NCBI GenBank assembly: GCA_017880775.1
Contig: JADGRQ010000007.1
Coordinates: forward strand, 104,451-168,450
Source: Burkholderiales bacterium
GTDB taxonomy: Bacteria; Pseudomonadota; Gammaproteobacteria; Burkholderiales; SG8-39
DNA: 64,000 nucleotides
Direction of reading: 5' to 3'
Shown here: positions 1 to 8,888 of the stretch, piece by piece
Numbering within the stretch: the first letter of the stretch is position 1
Layout: the number at the start of each line of letters is the position of its first letter
Position numbers and translations under genes: made by a program
Notes under the pieces: generated by a model
The model's database searches: none
Told to the model about the DNA's origin: nothing
The model's input: the letters and a program-made list of their open reading frames with translations, nothing else

Positions 1-845
1 AAGGCAAGCCAGACGAAGGCAACGCCGGTGAGGCTGTCGAACTGAAGCAGCGCCGCGATGGTGCCGAGCAGCACCCCGGTGAATGCGCCGATGTAGGGGA
101 TGAACACCAGCATGCCGGTGATCAGGCCGATCGGCAGCGCGAACTCGAGCCGCGCCAGCCATAGCGCCAGCACGTAGTAAATGCTCATGATCACGATCAC
201 CAGCAACTGGCCGCGCAGGAATTCCGCCAGCACCGCGTCGATTTCCGACGCGATCGCGCGCACGCGCTCGACCATGCCGCGCGGCACCAGCCGGTCGAGG
301 CGCGCGAGCATCTCGTTCCAGTCCCGCAACATGAAGAAAAGCACCACCGGAACCAGCAGCAGCGTGACCAGCAGCCCTACCAGCGCGAGACCACCGATCC
401 TGATCGATCCGAGCAGCGTGGGCAGCAGGTCCTGATTCGATTGCAGCACTTCCGTGGCGAGCGCGCGCAGCGACTCGAGGTCGAGCTGCAGGTCGAGATC
501 GAAGGTGGCGCGGAGCCACGGCGCGACGCTGAGGTTGAGCCAGTCGAGGAAGGCGGGCAGGCGATCGGCCAGCATGCGCAATTCCTTGTAGAACAGCGGC
601 AGCACCACCAGCAGCAGCGCCACCAGCGCCAGCACCACGATCAGCAGCACCAGCGTTACCGCGAGGGTGCGCGGGACGCGCCGGCGCGCGAGGCGATCGA
701 CCAGGGGATTGAGGATATAAGCAAGGATTCCACCGGCAAGAAACGGCGCGAGGATCGGCGAGAGCAACCACAGCAGTGCGCAGGCCGCGAGTGCGATCGC
801 AAGCCACGCGACGATGCGCGAGTTCGCGATGCCGGCGCCATTCAT
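1..845 (-). CDS. AI-2E family transporter (PerM-like), partial, C-terminus outside window
   Basis: The reverse strand is open from an ATG at 845 to the window edge, giving about 281 residues of a polytopic membrane protein. The N-terminus has two hydrophobic segments around the [19 protein letters not shown] motif (residues ~26-44). A less hydrophobic amphipathic region follows at ~90-150, then more membrane helices including [11 protein letters not shown] and [14 protein letters not shown]. This is the signature of the AI-2E/PerM family, whose substrates are poorly defined. It is divergent from purM with about 65 bp between starts, an arrangement common in betaproteobacteria, where hda often follows the transporter. 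The missing part is the last ~70-80 residues. Confidence 0.85.
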   Translation of the reverse strand, partial: MNGAGIANSRIVAWLAIALAACALLWLLSPILAPFLAGGILAYILNPLVDRLARRRVPRTLAVTLVLLIVVLALVALLLVVLPLFYKELRMLADRLPAFLDWLNLSVAPWLRATFDLDLQLDLESLRALATEVLQSNQDLLPTLLGSIRIGGLALVGLLVTLLLVPVVLFFMLRDWNEMLARLDRLVPRGMVERVRAIASEIDAVLAEFLRGQLLVIVIMSIYYVLALWLARLEFALPIGLITGMLVFIPYIGAFTGVLLGTIAALLQFDSLTGVAFVWLA

Positions 846-910
846 TTCACGTAAAATCCCAAAGTAAGCGCGCAACTTTATCACGCGCGCGCGTCTCGAG
901 CCCCCCAGCC

Positions 911-1912
911 ATGTCCAAGGGCCTGTCCTACCGCGACTCCGGCGTCGACATCGACGCCGGCGATGCGCTTGTCGAGGCCATCAAGCCGTTTGCGAAACGC
1001 ACCATGCGCCCGGAAGTGCTCGCCGGCATCGGCGGTTTCGGCGCGCTGGTGGAGGTGCCGAAGAAGTACCGCCACCCGGTGCTGGTGTCGGGCACCGACG
1101 GCGTGGGCACCAAGCTGAAGCTCGCGATCGCGCTCGGGCGCCACGACACCGTCGGCATCGATCTGGTGGCGATGAGCGTCAACGACGTGCTGGTGCAGGG
1201 CGCCGAACCGTTGTTTTTCCTCGATTACTTCGCCTGCGGCAGGCTCGACAACCGGATCGCAACCGAAGTGATCAAGGGCATCGCACGCGGCTGCGAATTC
1301 GCCGGATGCGCGCTGATCGGCGGCGAGACCGCGGAAATGCCCGGCATGTATCCCGAGGGCGAATACGATCTCGCGGGTTTTTGCGTCGGCGTGGTGGAGA
1401 AGGACGGGGTGATCGACGGCCGCTCGATCCGTCCCGGCGACGCGATCATCGGACTTGCGTCGAGCGGCCCGCACTCCAACGGCTTTTCGCTGATTCGCCG
1501 GATTCTCGAAGTCGCGAAACCGGACTTCGCGGTGGACTTGCTCGAGCCGACGCGCATTTACGTGAAGCCGTTGCTCGCGCTGATGAAGGAACTGCCGGTG
1601 AAGGGGCTCGCGCACATTACCGGAGGCGGCATCACCGGCAACCTGCCGCGCTGCCTGCCGGCGGGCGTGCGCGCGGTGATCGAGAAGAAGTCCTGGCTGC
1701 TCCCGCGGTTGTTCGAGTGGCTGCAGCGCGAGGGCAACGTCGCCGAAGACGAGATGCATCGCGTGTTCAATTGCGGCATCGGCATGGTGGTGGTCGTCGA
1801 GGAGCAGGACGCCGCGCGCGCGATGGAGCTGCTGCGGATCGCGGGCGAGACCGTATATCGTATCGGGCGCATCGAGTCTCACTCCGGCGAAGCTGACGCG
1901 ATACTTGTCTAG
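911..1912 (+). CDS. purM: Phosphoribosylformylglycinamidine cyclo-ligase
   Basis: This cytoplasmic ATP-dependent enzyme of de novo purine synthesis closes the imidazole ring to form AIR from FGAM. The 333-residue product matches the usual PurM length (~345). It begins [13 protein letters not shown] and carries the ATP/substrate signatures [13 protein letters not shown] and [12 protein letters not shown], then [15 protein letters not shown] and [13 protein letters not shown] near the C-terminus. The frame is open upstream, but the ATG at 911 fits the family N-terminus; the upstream extension is low-complexity Arg-rich translation and is not conserved-looking. The gene is divergent from the PerM-like transporter. 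A dRS3-like inverted repeat sits three bases after the stop. Confidence 0.97.
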   Translation: MSKGLSYRDSGVDIDAGDALVEAIKPFAKRTMRPEVLAGIGGFGALVEVPKKYRHPVLVSGTDGVGTKLKLAIALGRHDTVGIDLVAMSVNDVLVQGAEPLFFLDYFACGRLDNRIATEVIKGIARGCEFAGCALIGGETAEMPGMYPEGEYDLAGFCVGVVEKDGVIDGRSIRPGDAIIGLASSGPHSNGFSLIRRILEVAKPDFAVDLLEPTRIYVKPLLALMKELPVKGLAHITGGGITGNLPRCLPAGVRAVIEKKSWLLPRLFEWLQREGNVAEDEMHRVFNCGIGMVVVVEEQDAARAMELLRIAGETVYRIGRIESHSGEADAILV

Positions 1913-1914
1913 TC

Positions 1915-1934
1915 ATTCCCGCGAACGCGGGAAT
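1915..1934. repeat. dRS3-like inverted repeat, ATTCCC-N8-GGGAAT
   Basis: The 20 bases read ATTCCC GCGAACGC GGGAAT, a perfect 6-bp inverted repeat around eight bases whose arms can extend (GCG/CGC) into a longer hairpin. The arrangement matches the dRS3-type element well known in Neisseria and present as dispersed copies in other proteobacteria. Read in the minus frame it gives the familiar WIPAFAGMT peptide of such repeats. It lies immediately after purM and could act as a transcript-end hairpin, although no T-run follows. Confidence 0.7.
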
Positions 1935-2058
1935 CCAGTCAGATCCGTCACAGCGACCCGCGGCGGGTGATTCTGTGGTGGTTCGTTCATCGCGCGTCGA
2001 GGCGGCAACTTTAGCAGTCCGGCCGCACGCGCCGGGTGTAAAATTTTCCCGCTCCGTC

Positions 2059-5000
2059 ATGCCCGATCCGCGCTTCGTCCACCTCCGCCTGCACAGTGAA
2101 TTTTCGGTAACGGACGGCATCGTCCGCATCGATGAGGCGGTTGCGCGGGCGGCCGAAGACGGCATGCCTGCGCTGGGCCTTACGGACCTCGCCAATCTGT
2201 TCGGCATGGTAAAGTTCTATCGTGCGGCGCGCGCAGCCGGTGTGAAGCCCGTCATCGGCGCCGATTGCTGGATCCAGAACGAGTCGGACCGCGAAAAGCC
2301 GTCACGCGCGGTGCTGATTGCCTGCTCCCGCGCCGGCTATCTCAATCTGTGCAGCCTGCTGTCGCGAGCCTGGACCGGCAACCAGCACCGTGCGCGCGCT
2401 GAAATTTCGAAGCGCTGGCTGGCGCAAGCGGGGACCGAAGGCCTGATCGCGCTGTCCGGCGCCGCAGCGGGCGAGGTGGGCCAGGCGCTTGCTTCCGGAA
2501 ACGAGGCCCAGGCAGAAATACTTGCCGCCGAGTGGGCACGGCTTTTTCCGCAGCGCTACTACATCGAACTGCAGCGCGCGGGATTCCCCCAGGGCGAAGT
2601 GCTGGTGGCGCGCAGCGTTTCGCTCGCGGCGCGCCTCGGGCTGCCGGTGGTCGCCACTCACCCGGTGCAGTTTCTCGTCAGGGAGGACTTCAGGGCCCAC
2701 GAGGCGCGGGTCTGCATCGCGCAGGGCTATGTGCTTGGCGACCAGCGTCGCCCGCGCCTATTCACGCCGGAGCAGTATTTCAAGACGCAGGACGAAATGG
2801 CTGCGTTGTTCCGCGACATTCCCCAGGCGCTGGAGAATGCCGTCGAGATCGCGCGTCGCGCGAGCCTGACGATTGAACTCGGCAAGTCGAAGCTGCCCGT
2901 CTTTCCCACGCCCGAGGGGGTCACGCTCGAGCAGCATCTGGGCGACGAGGCGCGCGCGGGCCTCGCGCGCAGGTTGGAGAAGCTGTTTCCGGAAGCCGCG
3001 CAGCGCGAGGGCGCGGAGACGGGCTACCGGGAGCGGCTGAATTTCGAGCTTGGCACCATCGCACAGATGGGTTTTGCGGGCTACTTCCTGATCGTCGCCG
3101 ATTTCATCAACTGGGCGAGGAAGAACGGCGTTCCGGTCGGCCCGGGGCGCGGCTCGGGCGCCGGCTCGCTGGTCGCGTACTCGCTCGGCATCACCGATCT
3201 CGACCCGATCCGCTACGCCCTGTTGTTCGAGCGCTTCCTCAATCCGGAGCGCGTCTCGATGCCGGACTTCGACATCGATTTCTGCCAGGACGGGCGCGAC
3301 CGCGTGATCGAGTACGTGCGCAACAAGTACGGCGCCGAGAGCGTCTCGCAGATCGCCACCTTCGGCACGCTGGCGGCGCGCGCGGTGGTGCGCGATTGCG
3401 GCCGCGTGCTCGACCTCGGCTACAACTTCTGCGACCAGATCGCCAAGCTGATTCCGTTCCAGCCGGGCCGCACGATCACACTTGCCGACGCGCGCGCGAT
3501 GGAGCCGCTGCTCGCCGAGCGCGAGCAGAAGGAAGACGAGGTCAGGGAACTGCTCGCGCTCGGCGGGAAGCTCGAGGGCCTGGTGCGTAATGTCGGCATG
3601 CACGCCGGCGGGGTGCTGATCGCTCCGGGCCGGCTCGCCGAATTCTGCCCGCTGTATGCCGCCGAAGGGACCAACAACGTCATCAGCCAGCTCGACAAGG
3701 ACGATGTCGAGGCGATCGGGCTGGTGAAGTTCGATTTCCTCGGTCTCACCACGCTCACGGTGCTCGACTGGGCCGAGCGTTACGTGCGCGGCCTGGGCGA
3801 CGAGTCGTTCTCGCTCGATGCGATTCCGCTCGACGACAACGAGACGTACCGGCTGCTCGCCTCGGCCAACGCGACCGGGGTGTTCCAGTTCGAATCGCGC
3901 GGCATGCGCGAACTGCTCAAGCAGGCGCCGCCGGCGCGCTTCGAGGACGTGATCGCGCTGGTGGCGCTGTACCGGCCCGGGCCGATGGAACTCATCCCCG
4001 AGTACGTCGCCTGCAAGCAAGGCCGGAAGCGCGTGGATTACGTCGATCCGCGGCTCGAGCCGATCCTGGCGCCGACCTACGGCATCATGGTTTACCAGGA
4101 ACAGGTGATGCAGATTGCGCAGGTGATCGGCGGCTACACGCTCGGCGGCGCGGACCTGCTGCGCCGCGCGATGGGCAAGAAGAACAAGGAGGAGATGGAG
4201 AAGCAGCGCGACGTGTTCGTCGATGGTGCGACCAAGAACGCTCTGGGCAGGTCGAAGGCGACGCAGCTGTTCGATCTGATGGAGAAATTTGCCGGCTACG
4301 GCTTCAACCGCTCGCACGCGGCGGCATACGCGCTGATCGCGTTCCAGACGGCGTGGCTGAAGACCCACCACGCCGCCGCATTCATGGCCGCCAACCTCTC
4401 GGCGATGATGGACGACACCGATAAGGTGCGCCACTACTGCGAGGACGGAATCGCCAACGGCCTCGCCATCCTGCCACCCGACATCAATGCGTCGGAATAC
4501 CGCTTCGTGCCGGTGGACCGCAAGACCGTTCGCTACGGCCTCGGGGCGATCCGCGGCACCGGAGAATCGGCGATCCGCAGCATCCTCGCCGCGCGCGGCG
4601 CGGGGCCGTTCACCGACCTGTTCGATTTCTGCCGGCGGGTTGATAAGCGCCTCGTCAACCGGCGCGCGATCGAGGCGTTGGCGCGCGCGGGCGCGTTCGA
4701 TGCGCTCGCGCCCGACCGTGCGGTGTTGCTCGCATCGGTCGGCATGGCGATGGGCGCCGCCGAACAGGCCGAGCGCCAGGCGGCACAGAACAATCTGTTC
4801 GGTGATGTGGAAGCCGTGCGCATGCCGCCGGGGGCGATGGCGTCGGTCAAGCCCTGGGACATGCGCCAGAAGCTGCTGGAGGAGAAGGTCGCGCTCGGCT
4901 TTTACCTGTCAGGCCACCTTTTCGCGGTGTATGCGCCGGCGCTCGAAGGCTTCCCGCGCACCCCGTTGGCGAAGCTGCAGCCGTCGGAGGGCCGCACATG

Positions 5001-5505
5001 GATGGCGGGGATCATCGCGCAGGCGCGCACCCAGATGACGCGGCGCGGCAAGATGCTGGTGGTGACGCTCGACGACGGCAGCGCGCAGGTAGAGATGACG
5101 GTGTTCAGCGAACTCTACGATCGCCACCGCGACAAGCTGAAGGAAGACGCTCTGCTGGTGATTCTGGGAAAAGTGCAGCGCGATGAATTCTCCGGCGGCA
5201 TGCGCGTTTCGGCCGAGGAGGTATTCGATCTGGCGGGCCTGCGCGAGCGCTATGCCGCGCACCTGCGCATCGCGATGAACGGGCAGGCGGACGCGAAACG
5301 CCTGATGGAAATGCTCGGACCATACCGGGTGAAGAGCGGCAACGGCGCCTGTGGCGTGACCGTGCACTACGAAAATGAATCCGCAGCATGCGATGTCGCG
5401 CTCGGCGAAGCCTGGCGCGTGCGGCCCGACGAGCGCCTGATCGAGACCCTCGCCGCCTGGCTCGAACCGCGGAACGTGCGGCTGGTCTACGGCACGGCAG
5501 GCTAG
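2059..5505 (+). CDS. dnaE: DNA polymerase III alpha subunit
   Basis: Replicative C-family DNA polymerase, 1148 residues. It has an N-terminal PHP domain (HLRLHSEFSVTDG, residues ~7-19). The polymerase core carries GPGRGSGAGS at about 361 and the catalytic aspartates in PDFDIDF at about 402. The thumb/fingers region includes LYRPGPMELIPEY, the HhH segment lies at about 800-850, and an OB fold occupies the C-terminus. The ATG at 2059 gives the normal MPDPRFVHLRLHSEF start; 28 further codons upstream are open but unlike the family. It follows purM by about 145 bp on the same strand and faces the acylphosphatase gene. It is full length, with no frameshift seen. Confidence 0.98.
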   Translation: MPDPRFVHLRLHSEFSVTDGIVRIDEAVARAAEDGMPALGLTDLANLFGMVKFYRAARAAGVKPVIGADCWIQNESDREKPSRAVLIACSRAGYLNLCSLLSRAWTGNQHRARAEISKRWLAQAGTEGLIALSGAAAGEVGQALASGNEAQAEILAAEWARLFPQRYYIELQRAGFPQGEVLVARSVSLAARLGLPVVATHPVQFLVREDFRAHEARVCIAQGYVLGDQRRPRLFTPEQYFKTQDEMAALFRDIPQALENAVEIARRASLTIELGKSKLPVFPTPEGVTLEQHLGDEARAGLARRLEKLFPEAAQREGAETGYRERLNFELGTIAQMGFAGYFLIVADFINWARKNGVPVGPGRGSGAGSLVAYSLGITDLDPIRYALLFERFLNPERVSMPDFDIDFCQDGRDRVIEYVRNKYGAESVSQIATFGTLAARAVVRDCGRVLDLGYNFCDQIAKLIPFQPGRTITLADARAMEPLLAEREQKEDEVRELLALGGKLEGLVRNVGMHAGGVLIAPGRLAEFCPLYAAEGTNNVISQLDKDDVEAIGLVKFDFLGLTTLTVLDWAERYVRGLGDESFSLDAIPLDDNETYRLLASANATGVFQFESRGMRELLKQAPPARFEDVIALVALYRPGPMELIPEYVACKQGRKRVDYVDPRLEPILAPTYGIMVYQEQVMQIAQVIGGYTLGGADLLRRAMGKKNKEEMEKQRDVFVDGATKNALGRSKATQLFDLMEKFAGYGFNRSHAAAYALIAFQTAWLKTHHAAAFMAANLSAMMDDTDKVRHYCEDGIANGLAILPPDINASEYRFVPVDRKTVRYGLGAIRGTGESAIRSILAARGAGPFTDLFDFCRRVDKRLVNRRAIEALARAGAFDALAPDRAVLLASVGMAMGAAEQAERQAAQNNLFGDVEAVRMPPGAMASVKPWDMRQKLLEEKVALGFYLSGHLFAVYAPALEGFPRTPLAKLQPSEGRTWMAGIIAQARTQMTRRGKMLVVTLDDGSAQVEMTVFSELYDRHRDKLKEDALLVILGKVQRDEFSGGMRVSAEEVFDLAGLRERYAAHLRIAMNGQADAKRLMEMLGPYRVKSGNGACGVTVHYENESAACDVALGEAWRVRPDERLIETLAAWLEPRNVRLVYGTAG

Positions 5506-5558
5506 ACGCGATTGCTGCGCCGCAATAACTCAAATGGGTGTGCCGCTGGTGGTCGCGG

Positions 5559-5846
5559 CTATTCGGTTGGGCGGCAGACGAAGCCTGCGTAATCGCATGG
5601 GTCTTGGCCCAGATCGTCGCTGACCTCGACCCCGGAGACGCGCGCCGCAGGCGGACCGCGCCGCGCCCATGCGATGAATGCTTCGAGTGCTTGCGCATCG
5701 CCATGGACAACGGCCTCGACGCTGCCATCGGCGCGGTTGCGCACCCAGCCGGTGACGCCCAGCCGCGCAGCCGCGTAGCACATCGCCTGGCGGTATCCGA
5801 TGCCTTGCACGCTGCCGGTGATGCGCAATCGGCGGGTGAGTTTCAT
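5559..5846 (-). CDS. Acylphosphatase
   Basis: Small soluble enzyme of 95 residues that hydrolyses acyl phosphates such as 1,3-bisphosphoglycerate. The phosphate-binding loop is GSVQGIGYRQA, with the catalytic arginine. The catalytic asparagine lies in GWVRNRADGSVEAVVHG. Length and motif order match the family. It is convergent with dnaE, the stops being about 54 bp apart. This is typically a single-gene transcription unit. Confidence 0.93.
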   Translation of the reverse strand: MKLTRRLRITGSVQGIGYRQAMCYAAARLGVTGWVRNRADGSVEAVVHGDAQALEAFIAWARRGPPAARVSGVEVSDDLGQDPCDYAGFVCRPTE

Positions 5847-5961
5847 CGCGCGACTATCTCACGTGGACGGCCATCCATACAGGGGCACGCAGGATGTCGT
5901 GATAGACTTTTCCAGGCAGGGAGTGAGCCTCGATCACGAACCAAAACAGGCGAGAAACGGG

Positions 5962-6354
5962 ATGAGATCAGGGCTACTGTTGCTGGCGGGGATCGCGTTG
6001 GCTGGATTCATCGCCATCGCGGTCGTGCTGCCGCAGATGGCTAGCGGCGAACTCAAGGCAGCCGCTGCGGCGCTGGTCAGCGGTGCCGACGCGGCGAAGG
6101 CACAGGTCGGTGCGGCGGCGGAGAATGCCGGAAAGCTCGAAAGCTCCGGCGTCAACGTGAAGATTGCCGCTCACGGCGACGCGAAAACAGGCGAGATGAA
6201 ATACGTGGTCGAACTGAACGGGGTGATTCGCGGCTGGAACGAGAAGAATGCGATCGAGATCGTCATCACGCCCGCCCTTTCGGCCGGGAAGACCAGCTGG
6301 ACCTGCAAGGGCTACCCGCATGACGCCATGCCACAGTCCTGCGGCGGCAAGTAG
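5962..6354 (+). CDS. Pilin-like membrane-anchored protein without a class III leader
   Basis: The predicted 130-residue protein starts with one hydrophobic helix (residues ~3-25), then a long Ala-rich amphipathic helix, then a short beta-rich part. The C-terminus reads KTSWTCKGYPHDAMPQSC, which resembles the disulfide-bonded end of type IV pilins (W-x-C...P...C). The N-terminus lacks the G-F-T-L-I-E prepilin peptidase site, so it would not be a standard assembled pilin. The ATG at 5962 was chosen because the hydrophobic helix begins directly after it; the ORF is open upstream over the divergent acylphosphatase start. A DsrE-like lipoprotein gene follows 16 bp later, suggesting co-transcription. 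The function is not known. Confidence 0.7.
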   Translation: MRSGLLLLAGIALAGFIAIAVVLPQMASGELKAAAAALVSGADAAKAQVGAAAENAGKLESSGVNVKIAAHGDAKTGEMKYVVELNGVIRGWNEKNAIEIVITPALSAGKTSWTCKGYPHDAMPQSCGGK

Positions 6355-6370
6355 ACTGGGAGGAATCGAG

Positions 6371-6808
6371 ATGAAAACGCGGAATTTTCTGGCAGCGCTC
6401 GCTGCTGCAGGACTGCTTGCGGCGGCGGGCTGCGCAAGTACCGGCTCAGACGGCGGCAGCGATGCCGTGGTGTACCACTTGAGCGAAGGCCTTGCGCAGG
6501 CCTCAAACGGATTGCGCAACGTCGGCAACCATCTTGAGGTCAATCCCAACGCGAAGATCGTGGTGGTAGCGCATGCGCAGGGCGTCGATTACCTGTTCAA
6601 GGGCGCCAAGGACGCGAACGGCAACAAGTTCGAGGACATCGTAGAGCGGCTCAAGCAGCAAGGCGTGCGTTTCGACGTATGCGAGATCACGTTGCGAAAC
6701 CGCAAGCTTTCGAGAGAACAATTTGTTGCCGACGCGACCTACGTGCCTTCCGGCGTGGCCGAGATCTCCCGCCTGCAACACCAGGGCTACTCGTACATCA
6801 AGCCTTAG
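6371..6808 (+). CDS. DsrE/DsrF-like family lipoprotein
   Basis: The 145-residue product has a lipoprotein signal peptide with lipobox LLAAAGC (Cys at ~21). A DsrE-fold domain follows, with a beta-strand KIVVVAHAQGVDYLF and the conserved cysteine in VRFDVCEITL. DsrE-like proteins are small sulfur-relay or peroxiredoxin-like proteins. This one would be anchored in the periplasm, where its chemistry is unknown. A GAGG-like site lies upstream of the ATG at 6371. It follows the pilin-like gene closely. Its 3' end overlaps the convergent hyfI-like gene by 11 bp. Confidence 0.8.
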   Translation: MKTRNFLAALAAAGLLAAAGCASTGSDGGSDAVVYHLSEGLAQASNGLRNVGNHLEVNPNAKIVVVAHAQGVDYLFKGAKDANGNKFEDIVERLKQQGVRFDVCEITLRNRKLSREQFVADATYVPSGVAEISRLQHQGYSYIKP

Positions 6809-7322
6809 TACCTGCCTTGCCGCTGATCGCGGTGAGAATGCCCTGCATGATCGCGGTCGGCGTCGGCGGACAGCCGGGCACGGTGACGTCGACCGGCAGC
6901 ACGTTCGCCACTGCACCGCGGCAGGCGTAGTTCTCGCCGAACACACCGCCGCTGCAGCCGCAATCACCGATTGCCACCACCAGCTTCGGTTCCGGGGTCG
7001 CGGCGTAGGTCCGGCGCAGCGCTTGTTCCATGTTCTTCGCCACCGGTCCGGTGACCAGCAGCATGTCCGCGTGGCGCGGACTGGCGACGAACTTGATTCC
7101 CAGGCCCTCAAGGTTGTAATAGGGATTGTTCAGCGCGTGGATCTCCAGCTCGCAGCCGTTGCACGAGCCGGGATCGACGTGCCGGATGGTGAGCGCGCGC
7201 CCGAGCAGGCGCAGCACCTCGTCGTTCAGCCGCCCGGCGAGCACGCGCATGGATTCATCCGCCAGCGGCCGCGCCTCGGTCTTGATGCCGACCTTCACGA
7301 TTTGTTTGAGCAGTTGATACAT
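6798..7322 (-). CDS. hyfI: Hydrogenase-4/complex I small subunit-like (HyfI/NuoB family)
   Basis: 174-residue electron-transfer subunit that in this superfamily carries the [4Fe-4S] cluster nearest the active site. The likely ligands are all visible: the CxxC in PGSCNGCELEI, the cysteines of GDCGCSGG, and the cysteine in VPGCPPTPTA. It is the last gene of the hyfB-C-E-F-G-I operon and starts two bases after the large-subunit stop. The cluster pathway to the large subunit therefore seems intact even though the Ni site of that subunit is not. Its end overlaps the convergent DsrE-like lipoprotein gene. Confidence 0.88.
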   Translation of the reverse strand: MYQLLKQIVKVGIKTEARPLADESMRVLAGRLNDEVLRLLGRALTIRHVDPGSCNGCELEIHALNNPYYNLEGLGIKFVASPRHADMLLVTGPVAKNMEQALRRTYAATPEPKLVVAIGDCGCSGGVFGENYACRGAVANVLPVDVTVPGCPPTPTAIMQGILTAISGKAGTKA

Positions 7323-7324
7323 GG

Positions 7325-8884
7325 TCAGAGATCCTGCCCGGCGTAGGACAGGCTGAACGACTTGTTGACCAGCGGGAAGTCCGGAACGATGTTGCCGATG
7401 ATCGCGTGTTCCAGCGCCGGCCAGTTCTGCCACGAGGGATCGTGCGGGTGGCAGCGGCGGATTGCGCCGTTCGGGCCGGCCTCCAAGGCGACGAACACCT
7501 CGCCGCGCCAGCCTTCGATCCAGCCGATGCCGAACGCTGCCTCGTCCGGCGTGCAGACGGATGCTGCGATCGGGCCGGTCGGCAGCCGGTGAAGGATGCG
7601 GCGCTGCAGCTTGAGCGATTCGAATGCCTCTTCGAAGCGAACCACGATGCGTGCCGCGACATCGCCGTTGCGATGCGACGCGATTTCCGGCTGCAGCTCG
7701 CCGTAGGGAGGGTGGCCCGGATGCACGCGCAGATCGATCGCGTGGCCGCTTGCGCGCGCCACGAGGCCCACCACGCCGAGCGTAGCGGCGGTGCGTGGGG
7801 TGAGGCGGCCGCAGGTGATACAGCGATCCTGCAGCCCGGCATGGTTGTAGTAGATCGCCCGCAGCGTGCGAAGTTCCGTCCTCAACCGCTCACCCTCCGC
7901 GAGGATTGCCGCAGATTCTGAATCGCCGATGTCAGCGGCGACGCCCCCCGGCACCACGCGATCCATCAGGTAGCGATGGCCGAACAGCGCAGCATTCGTG
8001 CGCAGCATGTCCTCCTTCAGTCTCGAAAACTGGGCCAGGCCGAACGCAAGCCCGCCGTCGTTGCCGAGGGAGCCCAAGTCGCCGAGATGGTTGGCGATCC
8101 GCTCGCGCTCCAGAAACAGCGCGCGCAGATAGAGCGCGCGCGCGGGCGGGGTGGTGCCCGCCATGCCTTCGAGCGCCATCGCATAGGCCCACGCGTAGGC
8201 GACCGTGCTGTCGCCCGAGACACGGCCAGCGAGCCGGATGCCCTCGGCGAGCGAAAGCGATTCGAACCGCTTCTCGATGCCCTTGTGCTTGTAGCCGAGC
8301 CGCTGCTCGAGCCGCAATACCCGCTCGCCGACGACCGAAAAACGGAAGTGGCCGGGCTCGATGATTCCGGCATGCACCGGCCCGACTGCGATCTCGTGCA
8401 CGCCTTCGCCCTCGACAGGTACGAACGCATAGCGCTCCTCGGTCTGCGGGTGCGGCTGCGAAAGCGCATGCTCGCGGTGCAACGGATGTGCGTCGGCAGG
8501 CCAGGCGCCGTGCCGCAGCCAGGGGCGCACATCGGGTATCTCGCCGGAAATCGAAACGGCGCGCATGCCACAGAGGTCGAATGCTGCGCGCTGCATTCGG
8601 CCGGCGCAGGCGAACAGGTCCGAAAGATCGGGGTACGTCGCGAGCGCCGGGTCGACGCGCAGCTCGGCGATCAGCAGGCCCTCGAAGATGACATAAAGCG
8701 CGCGCAGCAGGTAGCCGCCCCCGCGGTCGCGCTCATCCGAGGCCCATAGCGCGCCGAGCCGCGACCCGGCCGACAGGAGCTGTTCGGCAAGCGTCCGCCA
8801 CCGCTCGGCATCGACCTGCTTGCGCCAGGCAGGAACCGCACCCGGAACGGGCTGCGCGGAGATCTCCATTCTGGTGAGGCTCAT
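7325..8884 (-). CDS. hyfG: Hydrogenase-4 large subunit-like protein lacking Ni ligands (HyfG/NuoCD family, Ehr type)
   Basis: 519 residues: an N-terminal NuoC-like part (~1-150) is fused to a NuoD/HycE-like catalytic-fold domain (~160-519). In true [NiFe] hydrogenases the L1 motif is RxCGxC and the L2 motif DPCxxC. Here L1 reads RVSGDS and the C-terminal L2 position reads KSFSLSYAGQDL, so all four cysteine ligands are replaced. Other family landmarks remain, such as YKHKGIEKRFE and RIANHLGDLGSLGNDGG. The protein therefore should not bind Ni-Fe. It matches the concept of energy-converting hydrogenase-related (Ehr) complexes, whose substrate is unknown. It is encoded between hyfF-like and hyfI-like genes on one transcript. 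Confidence 0.88.
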   Translation of the reverse strand: MSLTRMEISAQPVPGAVPAWRKQVDAERWRTLAEQLLSAGSRLGALWASDERDRGGGYLLRALYVIFEGLLIAELRVDPALATYPDLSDLFACAGRMQRAAFDLCGMRAVSISGEIPDVRPWLRHGAWPADAHPLHREHALSQPHPQTEERYAFVPVEGEGVHEIAVGPVHAGIIEPGHFRFSVVGERVLRLEQRLGYKHKGIEKRFESLSLAEGIRLAGRVSGDSTVAYAWAYAMALEGMAGTTPPARALYLRALFLERERIANHLGDLGSLGNDGGLAFGLAQFSRLKEDMLRTNAALFGHRYLMDRVVPGGVAADIGDSESAAILAEGERLRTELRTLRAIYYNHAGLQDRCITCGRLTPRTAATLGVVGLVARASGHAIDLRVHPGHPPYGELQPEIASHRNGDVAARIVVRFEEAFESLKLQRRILHRLPTGPIAASVCTPDEAAFGIGWIEGWRGEVFVALEAGPNGAIRRCHPHDPSWQNWPALEHAIIGNIVPDFPLVNKSFSLSYAGQDL

Positions 8885-8888
8885 GCGT

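Noticed and set aside
1767..2207. Minus-strand ORF containing WIPAFAGMT
   Set aside because: This peptide is the translation of the dRS3-like repeat, not a conserved protein.
2758..4434. Minus-strand 558-codon ORF inside dnaE
   Set aside because: Antisense shadow; the composition is arginine/histidine/leucine repeats without any family resemblance.
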